Shown here: positions 1 to 12,264 of the stretch, piece by piece
Layout: every line of letters begins with the position of its first letter
How positions within the stretch are numbered: position 1 is the first letter of the stretch
Notes under the pieces: model-generated
Databases searched by the model: none
Told to the model about the DNA's origin: nothing
Seen by the model: only the letters and a program-made list of their open reading frames with translations
Assembly: GCA_963931865.1 (NCBI GenBank)
Contig: OZ007513.1
Location: 2,957,914 to 3,021,913 of the forward strand
Origin: Axinella damicornis
Taxonomy: Eukaryota; Porifera; Demospongiae; Axinellida; Axinellidae
Reading direction: 5' to 3'
DNA length: 64,000 nt
Position numbers and translations under genes: made by a program

Positions 1-665
1 TACAGGCCCGTATCAATCTGAGACCATCTTCGGTTCCCAGTGGCCGCAGCCTTATCTCTGTACGCCAAGTCGTACAGTATCCATGCAGGATCCTCAAACT
101 CCTGGGCTGCCTTCATTATTGTCAGCATGTACGCCGCCATCTCAGAAAGTGCTGAGGGATGCTTACTAGCCACTGCCGCCATGTACACCAGGAAACACTG
201 TACCCAGGTGTTCAGCTCCTTGATAGGCTTCTTCCGGGCTTTTGACACCTGGAAGCCATAAGCAGGCATTACCAACAGCTTCTGCTGCTCCGACTCCTGA
301 TGAATTGCTTCCAACGCTCCGTGCGGACGCAGCTCGGCCAGGTCCACAAACTCCCAGGCCACCATCCTGTTGAACAGACGCTTAGGCACTGTTGGGAGAC
401 CCTCCCCGATAAACACCCGCTCCTGTGCAGCCCGGCTGGCGTCAGGAGCGATCAGACTCAGCAAGGAGTCAGACAGCACGGACCCCACAGCTCCCATCGA
501 CTGAGCTGGGGGAGTTACAGAACTTAGAAACTCGTCACTGCCCCCTGCGAATTCTGGCACCGAGGCCAGGGACTTAGCATCCGGCACCCGGCCAACCACC
601 ACACCTGTGCCTGAAACAAACGGATACACATTGCAGTGCTTACCAGTGTATCCACACACCTCCAT
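1..665 (-). CDS. Transposon-type ORF, partial, runs off the left edge
   Basis: Reading the minus strand from an ATG at 665 gives 221 codons without a stop down to base 1, so the protein is cut by the window edge. The in-frame stop just upstream lies near 676. The N-terminal part has a cysteine-containing stretch (MEVCGYTGKHCNVYPFVSG), then a low-complexity hinge, then a helical region with conserved-looking motifs such as WVQCFLVYMAAVA and WILYDLAYRDKAAA. From memory, this W..YD..(F/Y)R pattern occurs in ORFs next to tyrosine recombinases or other transposon proteins in sponges and cnidarians, but I cannot name the family. Codon use is even and GC-rich, unlike the AT-rich DNA to the right. 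A first exon may lie at 1652-1835. It could also be a host gene amplified as a repeat. Confidence 0.55.
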   Translation of the reverse strand, partial: MEVCGYTGKHCNVYPFVSGTGVVVGRVPDAKSLASVPEFAGGSDEFLSSVTPPAQSMGAVGSVLSDSLLSLIAPDASRAAQERVFIGEGLPTVPKRLFNRMVAWEFVDLAELRPHGALEAIHQESEQQKLLVMPAYGFQVSKARKKPIKELNTWVQCFLVYMAAVASKHPSALSEMAAYMLTIMKAAQEFEDPAWILYDLAYRDKAAATGNRRWSQIDTGL

Positions 666-924
666 CCATGCAGGCCTGTATTAGAGCTTCCTCCCAAGCC
701 CTGGCCCCAGCCCTCAACCCTAAAGTGTTTATGGCCTCCCCCACGAGCCTTGTGCCAATCACTCAAGGCCTACACCTGAGTGGGCCCTAACCCGACCTGA
801 GTCCACCCCTGCGGCAAGCTGCAAGCCCAAAGCTTCCACCCAGGGTCAGCTCCCTGTGCCTGCACTCTACACCCACCTGGTTTACACACGTGAGCCCTGT
901 GCTCACCACGCAGCCCCTGTAGCT

Positions 925-1226
925 GGCTGCAAGCCCAATGCTTGCCCACAACACACCTTGAGTCGGCTGCAAGCCCAATGCTTGCCCACAACACACCCTG
1001 AGTCTGCTGCAAGCCCAATGCTTGCCCACAACACACCCTGCGTCGGCTGCATGCCCACAACACACCCTGAGTCGGCTGCAAGCCCAATGCTTGCCCACAA
1101 CACACCCTGAGTCAGCTGCAAGCCCAATGCTTGCCCACAACACACTAAGTCGGCTGCAAGCCCAATGCTTGCCCACAACACACCCTGAGTCGGCTGCAAG
1201 CCCAATGCTTGCCCACAACACACCCC
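925..1226. repeat. 40-bp minisatellite, about 7.5 copies
   Basis: The unit is ggctgcaagcccaatgcttg followed by cccacaacacaccctgagtc. One unit (around 1046-1073) has lost 12 bases and one has lost the ccctg block. Diverged relatives continue at about 1325-1395. Open frames on both strands here are produced by the repeat and are not genes. Confidence 0.95.
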
Positions 1227-1651
1227 CAACTGCCTCTGTCCCGGCCCGCCCCTGAGTGACCCGTATCAAACCCTAGTGGTACAGCTTGGCCAGCACCTGC
1301 GAGCCCTGTGCTCACAGCCCCTTGCCGCTTGCTGCAAGCCCTGTGCTTGCCCATAACAGAGCCCAAGAGGCTAGCTGTAAGCCCAGTGCTTGGCCTCTTT
1401 CCCCCAGCACTAGCCCCCAACACTAGGGGGGGCGGGTGGGGAACCTGCGGGGCCAGACCCACACGAAACCGCCTCCAACCCCTACGATTACCTGCAAGCC
1501 CAGCGCTCGCCCTCGTTCTATACCAAGGCCAAAAGGCACAAACTATCACAGGCATGCAACTGCATGCAACCCCGTACAGAGCTACCCACCTTCACTCGGC
1601 GCCCCGCTAGCTTGACGGCCAAAAAACTTTAATCATCCCAGCCTGGTTTAC

Positions 1652-1835
1652 CGACCCATGTCTCACCGGAGGGATGAGGCTCCTCGGAGCGGCCCTCGCG
1701 GGCAGTCCTGTCCCCTAGGAGTTCTGGGAGAATCTCTCGAAGAGTATCTCGCACCAGCGCACGGATATCGTCTCCTCCGCCGGTCCCGCTGGTGTGGGCG
1801 CCGGCGAACTCCTCCGTGCTGCCGTCCTCCGCCAT
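1652..1835 (-). CDS. Probable first coding exon (acidic, MAEDGSTEE...)
   Basis: Minus-strand exon starting at an ATG in strong context (gcgATGGCGG) at 1835. It reads MAEDGSTEEFAG, a glycine-rich link, then an amphipathic helix DDIRALVRDTLREILPELLG, and ends at a donor-like GTCG/GTAAAC at 1652. The open frame extends upstream to an ATG at 1961, but the extra residues lie over a CpG-rich promoter-like block. It may be the first exon of the transposon-type ORF at 1-665, with the minisatellite lying in the intron; the phase of my best acceptor there did not match, so the link is not shown. Confidence 0.4.
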
Positions 1836-1944
1836 CGCGTATATCGAGTGATGAATATGGGTAACTTTTTGCGAGCTCTCTAACAATTTCAAAACTAGCG
1901 GCTGCCACTGACGGTCACTCACAGCAACCAAGCAAGAGGACGTG

Positions 1945-1956
1945 TGCGCATGCGCA
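1945..1956. promoter_or_regulatory. NRF-1-like palindrome TGCGCATGCGCA
   Basis: Perfect match to the NRF-1 consensus, placed about 110 bp upstream of the ATG at 1835 on the minus strand. The same 12-mer occurs at 43120-43131. Confidence 0.4.
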
Positions 1957-2022
1957 ACCACGCCCTACCAAATGCACCCCGCCCCCTGGCCCGTCCTCCA
2001 ATGTTAACTTGGTTTAACGAAG

Positions 2023-2862
2023 TTAAACTTCATTGATTCCTCCACAATCGTGCTTAGCTGAGTTGCCACTGAAAGTGCAATTACCAGTGAAATTCAGGGT
2101 GCTGTACCTCAATAAGATTCCTCCACCATTTGATTCGGCTGAATTGTTTCTAAAACTACTGTCACCATTGAGTGCCAGAGTGCTATAATATGCAAATATT
2201 CCTCCACCAAGCCATGCTGAATTATCTCTGAACGTATTGTTTCCATTGAAATGTAGAATGCTTGTGTTTGCGTAAATTCCACCTCCGAAACATTTACAAG
2301 ACTTACTAGAACATCTCCTACAGTTGTTGATGAAACTGTTGCTTCCCCTCAGGTCCAAGCTACTGTGGAATACTCCCAGTGCAGTACCAATACTGTCCTG
2401 AAATGAGCAGTTTGTTATGTTTGTGTCCCCTCCTGAATAAATTGATATTCCATACGCTGTCTGGTATTTATAGTTAAGGCCAAGTTGGATGTATTGAACT
2501 GAATCTTTGCCACAAGAGTCAAATGTCAAGCTATTCATTGTCAAGTGTGAAATGTTTCGGAACAGGAGTCCAACAAATCCTTTGCACGCAACCTTTACTG
2601 CCTGAATCCCTGAAGGTGAGGACAACTGCGCAACATGAATCTCAAAGTTACTGACATTCTCCACCGTGAAGTTCATGCTGAGGACATGGTCCCCTGGCAG
2701 GAGTAGCAGCGTGGTGTTGGAGGTTAGGTAGTGTTGAGGTTGTTGTGCACACTCCGAGAGAGTGAGGCAGGGGTCAGCAGGACATGGTGAGTCAGGAGTG
2801 GGTGTAACATAGTGGGTGGTGTGACCAGAGCAGGTGGCGGAAAGGACTACCAGGGTAGCCAT
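2023..2862 (-). pseudogene. Truncated copy of the beta-helix membrane protein gene
   Basis: Minus-strand ORF of about 280 residues, nearly identical to the first quarter of the large gene at 6127-10562. It has the signal peptide and the secreted N-terminal region with CPADPCLTLSE, many N-glycosylation sequons, and the first GGGI-type beta-helix repeats. Similarity ends abruptly at about 2033, where the frame runs into unrelated DNA and stops after CGGINEV. The frame is also open upstream of the ATG at 2862 to a splice acceptor (cattttag) near 2898, exactly as in the large copy, so an upstream exon may supply the true start. It lacks the rest of the helix, the cysteine-rich part and all membrane segments. 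If made at all it would be a small secreted protein. Confidence 0.8.
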
Positions 2863-5800
2863 CACGAGGAACTCTAGCCTTGGTGACTCTGCCTTACCCC
2901 ACTAAAATGTAAAAAAAAGTGATGGTTAGATCACTACAAGTCGCATAGCTATATTGACAAATTACAGTAATTATGTATGAGACAACACAGTACACGTACA
3001 GGAACAAACTAACAGCGAAGATGTTTTAGGGCAAATTTATATGATGTAGCTACCACAAAAGACAATGACAGTAGACAGAGTTCAACACTCTAATGAAGAC
3101 TAACTGTCTGCAGTGAGGGTTAATATTAGGTGGCCACAAGACTTGGAGATGAAACATCAATTATTAACAAGAACATGCAGCATTTTACGTAGCTAGGCTC
3201 TTCTGGTAGAATACCCGGTAACTAAAGTGTTTGTTGAAAGTGCAGGCTGACTTAGTCCATCTCTTGGAAGCTATAATTCTTAAAAGGTTAAGTTGCAACT
3301 TGTGCTTGGGTAGAGTGAGTATGTCAGATTGGGAGAACCAATTCAAGTTGACTGCAATTAAGTCAAACCATAGATTATATAGCTCTTACCAGATTAATCA
3401 TGAACTAAAGGGTGAAGATGTAATTTGGTTGACGGTGAGCTTTATTGTATGCATACTATACATGTTTTGTCAGGTATGGCCATCTGGTACAGACGCATTT
3501 ATAGACTTGCTATACACTCGAGTGCCTCACAGAAGAATATGTGTATAGCACACTGTCTGCACTAAGACTGCTGCATGGAACATATATAGCATCACACCAC
3601 AATGGAAGTGATTCCAAGTGAAGTTTGACTGTATCATCTGTGCAATTTTGTCCTTCAATAACTTGCCAAACACTAGTAAGCTGTCCCCCACTCCTTATCA
3701 GTGAGCAAGAAACAATGAACATACCACGCAGCATTTGCTCTCACCATGTTTAGTTGTTTTCGGACCTTGAAGTGGCCAGTATGAACTTGCAACTGCTTGT
3801 ATACAGCTAGTAGCCTCCACGGTTATAGCCACATTTCACTACAAAATCTGTGTTTGCTGAGAAAACTGTATTTCTGCATACACAAATCTAGTCACACAGC
3901 TAAGAAGCTGGTTTTTATGGTAACCTCATTTCCTGTGTTCTATGCTTAAAATTACCCATTACCTCATATGGAATGTATGCACTGTCAGCACTATGGGGTT
4001 ACCGGGTAGGTAACACATACTGTAGGCAACCAGAGTGTGTGTGAGTGTGTGAGGGGTTGAAATGAGCAATTGTTGTCGGAAATGGTGAATTTGAATTTGC
4101 TGAAGGTGGGTCTGGGGAAATGCACTCGATTTTTAACTCACAAAAATTCTTATATACCCTTAGGTAGCTATTGTTATTGTACATGTGTTGCTCAGATGAA
4201 ACCATGCTGAGAAGCATTTTCTCTAGTTTGTAGATACCTCGTTTATGTGGCAACCTATATATGCTAATCTTGTAATGATTGTGCAAAGGAGCACTGCTCT
4301 GACTGTATGAGCATCGCTCCAACTAGTGTAACCGTCTGTTGTCAATTAGAGGATTCAGTACCAGAATGGACTAACCTATATTCATGTTGCATAAAGTCAA
4401 CAAAGGGAAGTGGTTGTACGCATCAGTTGAACAGTCCACATTTTCACATTGTTGCAAGTGCCAAGCACGTTGGTCTTCTACCACAACTTTCATCTGAGCG
4501 ACATAGCGGGATTAGAAAAAGTATATCAATTTTAGTGTTTACATCAAAATCGAGTGTGCAGTAATACCACAGACACATGTTCATGAAAATCAGATTCATA
4601 TTAATGCTGATACCATTTCCAATCACAATTGCCATTTCGTTGCTTCTTAAATAGAACTGCATGAGGAATGTAGAAACTTCTGTAATCTGCCTACTTACAG
4701 CAAACTGTACCAGTTTCAACGCCACTAGTATCTACAGTGACCACTACAGCCAGCTACAAGAATGCAAATGCAATCGGTAGAATCTCTATACACTGCAAAA
4801 AAAATACCTAGTGGTTAGCCGAGTTGCAGTGGGGACTCTCAAAGGAGGACATACATTGTTAGTACTAACAATGTATGTCCTTCGAGCAAATATAATTGAC
4901 TAGTAGGTTTCTTGTTGCCATGCAATTGTGCAGGTGCCAGCCCCAATTGAATGAAACTGTATTTACATATCACAATTGGTCCAAATTTTTTCTTGGGTTA
5001 CACACGAGGTACCTATATTTCATTGTAATCTGACTTACAGCAGTTTCAACATGACTAGTATCAACAGCAGCCAACTGAAAGAAAGTTCAGTAGAATCTCA
5101 ACACTAAAACAAAACACCCTACTTGAAACACCCCAAGTGGTGGTTACCCTAGTTGCAGTGGGAATTCTAAGTTTTAAGTAAGTTGTGTACTAGCAACAAT
5201 TGTGTTACTGGAACGTCTTCCTCAAATTTAATTCTTGTTGCCACACATGCAGAGGTGTGTAGGTACAATGACTGAAACCGTGGTAACCAACATTTAACTT
5301 TCTACCATTCTCTCTTTGTTTCAGGGCTTATACTTTCACTATATAGTTATGTTGTTATGCCAGCATAACAGAGTTTCACTCCATACGAATACATGGTGCT
5401 TGCGTCTAAGTTTGGATTTCATCCTATCAATATTCTAGCTGCGCAACTGCATAAGTAGCTATGCTACCACATCAGCACGATCGAGGAACAATGAATGGTG
5501 GTGGGGCCCACTCCTTGTATAATGGAATAGTGGCTGGGAGTCTTAGTCATAGTCTGTTGTGTAGGGCTGTGCTTGAGCCAGTTGCATAAGGCGTAGCAGT
5601 GAATGTCGATATTTTTAGCTTTTATTTTCTTGCTTTTTTTCTATTAAAATTTGTTGCAAATAGGCAACAGGAGAGCCCAGTAGCCGAAGGCTAATACAAG
5701 GGGACCCCTAATTTCACATACACAACACACATAATATTACGGTGATGCTGATTCCTTTTAGCCAATGGCAATTTGACAAGTTAATACTTGAGCCTTACCT

Positions 5801-6126
5801 GATAAAATCAATAGGACTGTACCTTTCAATTGCACTTTCTCTTCTGCAAGGGAAATTTTCATGCAAACACTACAGAAAAAAATCATCGGATGAAAGAAAT
5901 ATTATTGTCTGTGCATGAACCATACGTATTGGTACAACAATCTGCAAAGTGCGTGAGTGTGTGTTTGTTTCTGTTTTGATTCAAAAAGCGCAACTGAAGC
6001 ATCATTGAAAGCATAAATAATGAGCATAGAAGATAGGAAAATAAAATAATAGACAAAATTATTCTGTCAAGGCCTATTCAACAGCATGTTACCAATAACA
6101 GCTATCATGTTGACAATTGTTTGGTT
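2863..6126. repeat. Upstream half of a segmental duplication; no gene seen
   Basis: This AT-rich stretch shares many blocks with 10563-13870. Examples are the splice-acceptor block at 2866-2935, cagtttcaac..ctagtat at 4713 and 5040 (also 13524), and tcttgttgcca..gtgcaggt at 4905 and 5230 (also 13325 and 13790). One block (3905-3940) matches 12665-12697 in inverted orientation. Several short open frames occur, none convincing as a gene. Confidence 0.6.
4847..4880. repeat. 34-bp perfect palindrome
   Basis: ggacatacattgttagt is followed directly by its exact reverse complement. It could extrude as a loop-less hairpin. The related sequence at 13250-13300 has lost the symmetry. Confidence 0.9.
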
Positions 6127-9100
6127 TCATGGATCATTTGTGTCAATCAAATCAAGTGGCTCTCTAAGTTCAGTGAAGGTAATGGCCTTTGGAGGTTGAG
6201 CTGGACTGTCATCGGCTATGCCAGTCATGCTGGGTATGACGGACATGGTGGGAGCAAGCAAAGGTCGAGCTTCATTGTCTTCTTCCTCGGAACTACTGTC
6301 ATTGGCCATCTCCCTCTCCTCACGACGATGCAACTGCTGAAGTTTCCGCTTCAGTTTGGGCCACACTTGCTGGTATGTGTGGCAGAGAAGGACTCCAACA
6401 AAGGTAGTGAGTGCTACACCAACTGAGGTGTATGCAACAGCAGCCTGGCTCGCTGGTACTACAGCAAGTTTCACATAGTAGGTGGCTATGGCAAGAATTC
6501 CCAGGTTGAGAATGAAAGAGATTTCAAGGATGTCGAGATACATCTTCTTGTAAATTAAACCAGTGAAATGGGTTACTGTAAGAAGCCCAACCACTACAGC
6601 TCCAATGGCCAGAAGGTTAAGACTGGGATCAGCTTGAGTGTTGAAGGCAAACACAAGAAAGAGAGCACAGCGAAGACAAAGCATCAGTCCAGTCCAGTAT
6701 CGATGTTGATCTTTATAAGGTGCTTGATAAGCATCCAGGAATGGCTTTATTCTGGGCTTGTTGATCCAATAGAAGAGCCTTCGATTGGACTTTGCCTGCA
6801 GCCACTGTCCCATAGTAAGGAGGAGGGTGTAGGGAAGAAACAAGAGCAGAAGTGTCAGTGAAGCAACAAGAAAGAGGACAATGTGTTTGCCGTGAAGGTA
6901 CTTAATGTTCCCATCATACAGCCACACAGCAACCTGCACCTCATTGGGATAGTCCAGGAAAGTGAAGAACAATGCAGCGATGATGGTACGAAGGAGCTTT
7001 GCATAGGAAAGCAGGAAGAGGGTTGCCAGAACTGCAACTGGATTGGAGCCGAACAGTCTTGCAATCCATGATGAGTAGTCACTAGCAATAATTATCAGGC
7101 CAACTAAGCTCCATATATATATAAAGGAAATATAAACTGAAGCCACGTTTTAGCATACGCATCCATTCCGTCAAAGAAGCAAGTCTCAATACCCAAGTCT
7201 AGGTTAAGCCAGGCTATGAATACTGTCAGAATGTTGGTTTGGTTGGGTGGGAAGAAGATTGCACGATTGACTGTGACAACATTGGCATAGAAGATCAGCC
7301 CATTGATGGTTCCAGCTGCAACTGTGAGCTTGAAAACTAGCAGCAGCAGGACTAAAGCAATCCCAGCCAGGGCAAACGGAATCAGCAGCAATATGTGCAG
7401 GTTGGAACACTGTAAACATTTGGAGCTACCCAGAACAAGACTAAGACCTGGTTTGCACCGTCCACATAGGAAACCTGACCTGTTGTTTGCACACTGCAAG
7501 TCAGTATTGTTGAGAGGGAAACTAGTGTGGTCTGTGGCTGGCTTGCAGTAGTCAAATGGACAGTGTGGATGGAGAATCAGTGCTTGAGAGCTATTTTCAT
7601 ATCCCACCCAGTACTCTCCCTCACGTGTTATTGTTCTTTCTGTGATGTTACATCCTGTGGTGTACATCTTAAACCTCGGTTCACACCCACAGATCCTCTC
7701 AGATGAATTCAAACTAAACCCAGGTGGGCAGGGGAGGAACTGTAAAGAGATATTTAGAAGCTTGCCTGAAGTTGAACATGGGCCATCTGCATACAGGATT
7801 AGCGTATCACTGTGGTTGGTATCTGATGTATGGACTTGGTAGTAGAGTTCAGTACACGTCTTCTTCACACTCTGAGTACCTTGGAATTCAGCTAATGATG
7901 TGTTTCCATGTTTATTGCTGAAAAATGCTGCAACTACAGATGGAATAATTCCATTTCCCTGTCCAGCTGCTACTACAGGAAAATGGAGCAGTTCACCTGG
8001 ATACACTTGTCTGACCAGTTCTGAAGTGTTGCAGTTGGGGATTCCATCATCACAGATGCACACTTGAAATGGATCAGAAGAAATGCTGTGTGGCTCCAGA
8101 TCCAGGTTTACAACACTCATTTTGAAAGAAAGCCTACCCATTAGTACTGTTGGGGATTGGAATGAAGTACGTATGGCACAGCTGTCTACTGAACCCCCAT
8201 ACACAGAATTGCCGGCTATCTGAGCATCATTATTGTGCATGTTTACGTGAATATTGAAGTATGCACGATGATCCTTTAATCGAGGAATGTCAGGTATGTT
8301 GTAAATTTGAATGAAACATTCCTCAACAGCTGTAGTAATGGGGAAGAAATTCTTACCGGGTAGACAGTAAGAAATGGGGTCAGAGTCCTCCACATACACC
8401 GCTCCTCCGTACGCTGTTGCACGGTTACTATCCATAGTGAGAGTTGCATTCCTGGATAGGTAGTTGAATGAATTCTCCAGGTACTGTCCCCCACCCTTTG
8501 CAGCAGTGTTTGCTGTGAAGCTGCTGTTTCCACTGAGGTACAGACTTGTTCCCAGTCCATACATTCCTCCCCCCTTCAACTGCCCTGTGTTTGAAGTGAA
8601 ACTAGTGTTTCCGCTGAACATCACGGTGCTGTTCCGAGAGCACATTCCCCCACCAAAATACAACGCTGAGTTGCCAGTAAAGCTGATACATCCCTCAAAG
8701 AGTAGGGTGCTGATTTTTGTGTACAAGCCACCACCATGTAACTGAGCAGAGTTATCCATGAAAGAACTGCAACTTCTACTGGAATTCTCAGTGAAGTTTT
8801 CTGAACCTTTTGCAGCAACTTTCATTGTGCTGCTACGAGCACTGATTCCTCCACCAGTTGCGGCAGAGTTGTTTCTGAAACTGCTGGCACCAATTAAGTT
8901 CAGAGTGCTGTACCATAGGTTGAGACCTCCACCTATGGTGGAATTGTTCAGACTGAAAGCAGTGTTTCCTGTGAAGTGTAGAATGCTTCTTAGTGCATGA
9001 ACCCCCCCACCAATGGTATTTGTGCCAATGGCTGAGTTGTTTTTGAATGTGATATCTCCAGTAAAGTTCAAAGCACTTTCTATTGCATGGATTCCTGCGC

Positions 9101-10562
9101 CATGATGTTCAGCTGCGTTGTTTCTGAGTGTAATGTCTCCCGCAAAGTGCAGAGTGCTGTACCATACATTTACTGCTCCACCATATGCAGCAGAGCTCTC
9201 TTTGAAACAACTGTGTCCAGTGACGGTCAGAATGCTGCAATTTGCAAAGATCCCTCCACCATATCGTTTAGCTGTGTTGTTTATGAAAGTCTTGTTTCCA
9301 CTAACTGTCACAGTGCCATACCAGGAGTTGATTCCTCCACCATCGTGTGTAGCAGAGTTGTGACTGAAAGTGCAAATACCAGTGAAATTCAGGGTGCTGT
9401 ACCATAAGAAGATTCCTCCACCATTTGCATGTTTGCCAGTGGCTGAGTTGTTTTCAAACTTAATGTCACTGGTGAAGTTCAGAGTACTTTCTTCTGCATA
9501 GATCCCTCCACCAGCATGTTCAGCCGAGTTTTTTCTGAGTGTAACGTCTCCCGCAAAGTGCAGAGTGCTGTTCCATACATTTACTGCTCCACCATATGTA
9601 GCAGAGCTCTCTGTGAAACAACTGTGTCCAGTGACGGTCAGAGTGCTGCACTGTGCAAAGATCCCTCCACCATATCGTTTAGCTGTGTTGTTTCTGAAAG
9701 TAGTGTTTCCATTAGCCGTCACTTTGCCATACCAGGACTTGATTCCTCCACCATTTTGTGTCGCAGAGTTGTGACTGAAAGTGCAATTACCAGTGAAATT
9801 CAGGGTGCTGTACCTTAATAAGATTCCTCCACCATTTGATTTGACTGAATTGTTTCTAAAACTACTGTCACCATTGAATGCCAGAGTGCTATAATATGAA
9901 AATATTCCTCCACCATGCCGTGCTGAACTATCTCTGAACGTATTGTTTCCATTGAAACGTAGAATGCTTGTGTTTGCGTAAATTCCACCTCCGAAACATA
10001 TACAAGACCTATTAGAGCATCTCTTACAGTTGTTGATGAAACTGTTGTTTCCTCTCAGTTCCAAGCTACTGTGGAATACTCCCAGTGCAGTACCAATACT
10101 GTCCTGAAATGAGCAGTTTGTTATGTTTGTGTCCTCTCCTGAATAAATTGATATTCCATATGCAGTCTGGTATTTAAAGCTAGAGCTAAATTGGATGTAT
10201 TCTTTTTTGCCACATGAGGTAAATGCCAAGCTATGGAGAGTCAAATGTGAAATATTTCTGAACTTGATCCCAACATATCCTTTGCACATAACCTTTACTG
10301 CCCGATTCTCTGCTTGTGGGGACAACTGTGCAGCACGGATCTCAAAATGACTGATGTCCTCCACCGTAAAGTTCACACTGAGCACGTGGGTCCCAGGCAG
10401 GAGTAGCAGCGTGGTGTTGGAGGTGAGGTAGTGTTGAGGTTGTTGTGCATACTCCGAGAGAGTGAGGCAGGGGTCAGCAGGACATGGTGAATCAGGAGTG
10501 GGCGTAACATAGTGGGTGGTGTGACCAGAGCAGGTGGCGGAAAGGACTACCAGGGTAGCCAT
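6127..10562 (-). CDS. Large beta-helix repeat, multipass membrane protein with AT-run frameshift
   Basis: Minus-strand, effectively one exon of about 1,480 codons in two overlapping frames (10562-7104 and 7146-6127). In order it has a signal peptide (LVVLSATCSG), a glycosylated N-terminal region, about 20 tandem repeats of roughly 22-24 residues with GGGI/GGGV turns and NNSA ladders (residues about 195-700, a right-handed parallel beta-helix as in Pmp/pectin-lyase folds), and a cysteine-rich region (about 935-1050; CPPGFSLN, CGCEPRF, GFLCGRCKPGLS). The first membrane segment begins near residue 1055. The second frame adds roughly six or seven more and an acidic tail (SSSEEEDNE). At 7113-7122 an AT run is one dinucleotide too long; removing it joins FPLY to IWSLVGL in frame. 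So the copy is broken, polymorphic or mis-assembled. The frame is open 5' of the ATG to an acceptor near 10598. Likely a cell-surface recognition or adhesion protein (inference). Confidence 0.85.
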
Positions 10563-11355
10563 CACGAAGAACTCTAGCCTTGGTGACTCTGCCTTACCCC
10601 ACTAAAATGTAAAAAAAAGTGATGGTTAGATCACGGCAAATAACTAGCTATGTGCACAATCTGTTGACAAATATAGAGTGCAGGTTCCTAACAGTAGAGC
10701 TAATGCTTGAAGCAAGCGAAAAATATGTATCAACATAGCTAGCTATGACAACACAGTAGCTACATGTACAAGAAAATTTAAACATCAAAAGTTTCATCGT
10801 AAGAAGACTCACTACATTAGCTAACATCAGCAACAGTAGAAGAGCTCCATACTTGAATGGAACTAGCTAGCTAATGCGTGCAGAAATTGAGGTTCTTTCA
10901 CTTACTGTCTGGAGTGAGAAATTAAACCCGAACGTTACTAGGGCTTTAGTACTAGGTGCCCACAGACTTGGAAGCGATCAACTCTATATATTGTTTACAA
11001 GAACAAGTATAGCTACAAGGATAAGGTACACTAAGTTGCGACTTGCATGTGCTTGCATGGCTGAGTGTCTCATACCAAACCACCGTATTATACTCCAGGA
11101 TTGTGGGGTGCAGTAGCTAAGACTGATCAACAAAATGGACCTAGTTGACAGTGAGCTTCAATACAGGCGCAATCTAAATGTGGTTGCTGAGAGATATGGT
11201 GCACACTCTCTCAGGTAAGGTCTGCATCTGGCAACTAGATACCAAGGTGTTTATAGTAGGTGATGGACTTACTCCAGTTGACTGCCATGCAGGAGATCGA
11301 ATAGTATGGGACTGTACACTGTCTGCATAGCTAACTGGCTACATGAAGCATTTGT

Positions 11356-11512
11356 AACATGGCAGCCATACAAATCAAAGGCACCGCCTCGGTTATATAT
11401 AGTGCAGATGTGTTGTAACTTCTAATTAGGGGCAGTTAGAACACAGCAATTAGGGAACACACCTGTCAAAAGCACTTAGCAGGTGCCTTTGATTTGTATG
11501 GTTGCCATGTAC
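11356..11512. mobile_element. 157-bp MITE with about 28-bp terminal inverted repeats
   Basis: The ends acatggcagccatacaaatc and gatttgtatggttgccatgt are near-perfect inverted repeats that continue through aaaggcacc/ggtgccttt. There is no coding sequence. It lies between the beta-helix gene and a second MITE. Confidence 0.75.
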
Positions 11513-11608
11513 ACTCCTTCTATGGGATTAGATATATAGTAGGTGGGATATTGGGCTCATAACTACCCTCTGCTTGTATGGGATTTAGATACAGGTGGGA
11601 TACAGTAA

Positions 11609-11663
11609 TACATGAGATTGTTTCGGTTAAACCCGAGGGGTTTACCCGGAACTGTCTCGTGTA
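11609..11663. repeat. Imperfect 25-bp inverted repeat (hairpin)
   Basis: Arms tacatgagattgtttcggtt.. and ..cggaactgtctcgtgta pair at about 20 of 25 positions around gag. Confidence 0.55.
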
Positions 11664-12150
11664 TTATGCGGTAAACAATTAAGTCTAGGGGTGGCTTGTA
11701 CTACCATATTTCCTTCCCTCAGGGTAACCACAGGACGTTTATGGTCATATTTCCCAAATAGCTATAGTACTCTAGTAGCTAAAGGTCATATGGATAAGGA
11801 TGCAACGAAGCTCAAAGGAGGCAGTAACGAGAGACCTTACCAGTTTGTGAAGAGGTTGAAATCGTTGGAAGTTTTTCGTCACTCACAAACTCCGAAAAAC
11901 GGGGAGGGGCTGTGAGCGAGGCAGGGCTAGGACCAGCAACAGAGCTGGAGGCGGGAGCTTTCATGAATTCACCAAGGGCAGAGTTTCGTGCACAGTCAGT
12001 CCACTCGCACATGCCAAGGCAGAAGGGAAAGAAAGAACAGGCCGTGGCTGCAATTTCTCGAATCTATCGTTACCAAGTTAGCCTTGAATTTACATAGTCG
12101 AACAGCGCCGGCTTTCAATGGACCAATCAGAATGATAGGATTATATAACA

Positions 12151-12264
12151 GTTAGAGCCCGGTCGCCAAGGATTTATGGCAACATAAATCGACCTTGCCC
12201 TCGGGCATTCGCCCTCAGACTCGGTCGGTTTACTGCCATAAATCCCTGGCGACCGGGCTCTAAC
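12151..12264. mobile_element. 114-bp MITE, 29-bp terminal inverted repeats
   Basis: gttagagcccggtcgccaag at the left pairs with ctggcgaccgggctctaac at the right, and the pairing continues through gatttatgg/ccataaatc. The interior is GC-rich and short. Confidence 0.75.

Noticed and set aside
770..1269. Several overlapping ORFs of 80-160 residues on both strands
   Set aside because: All are translations of the 40-bp minisatellite; repeating GLQPTQGVLW-type peptides have no non-repeat domain.
6127..10562. Bacterial contamination (chlamydial Pmp-like GGGI repeats)
   Set aside because: Splice acceptor upstream, multipass C-terminus, eukaryotic flanks and a second copy in the same contig argue for a host gene; the similarity is of beta-helix fold only.
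11691..12012. Overlapping plus and minus ORFs near 11.8 kb
   Set aside because: No splice sites, homology or repeat conservation; chance frames in a GC-richer patch.
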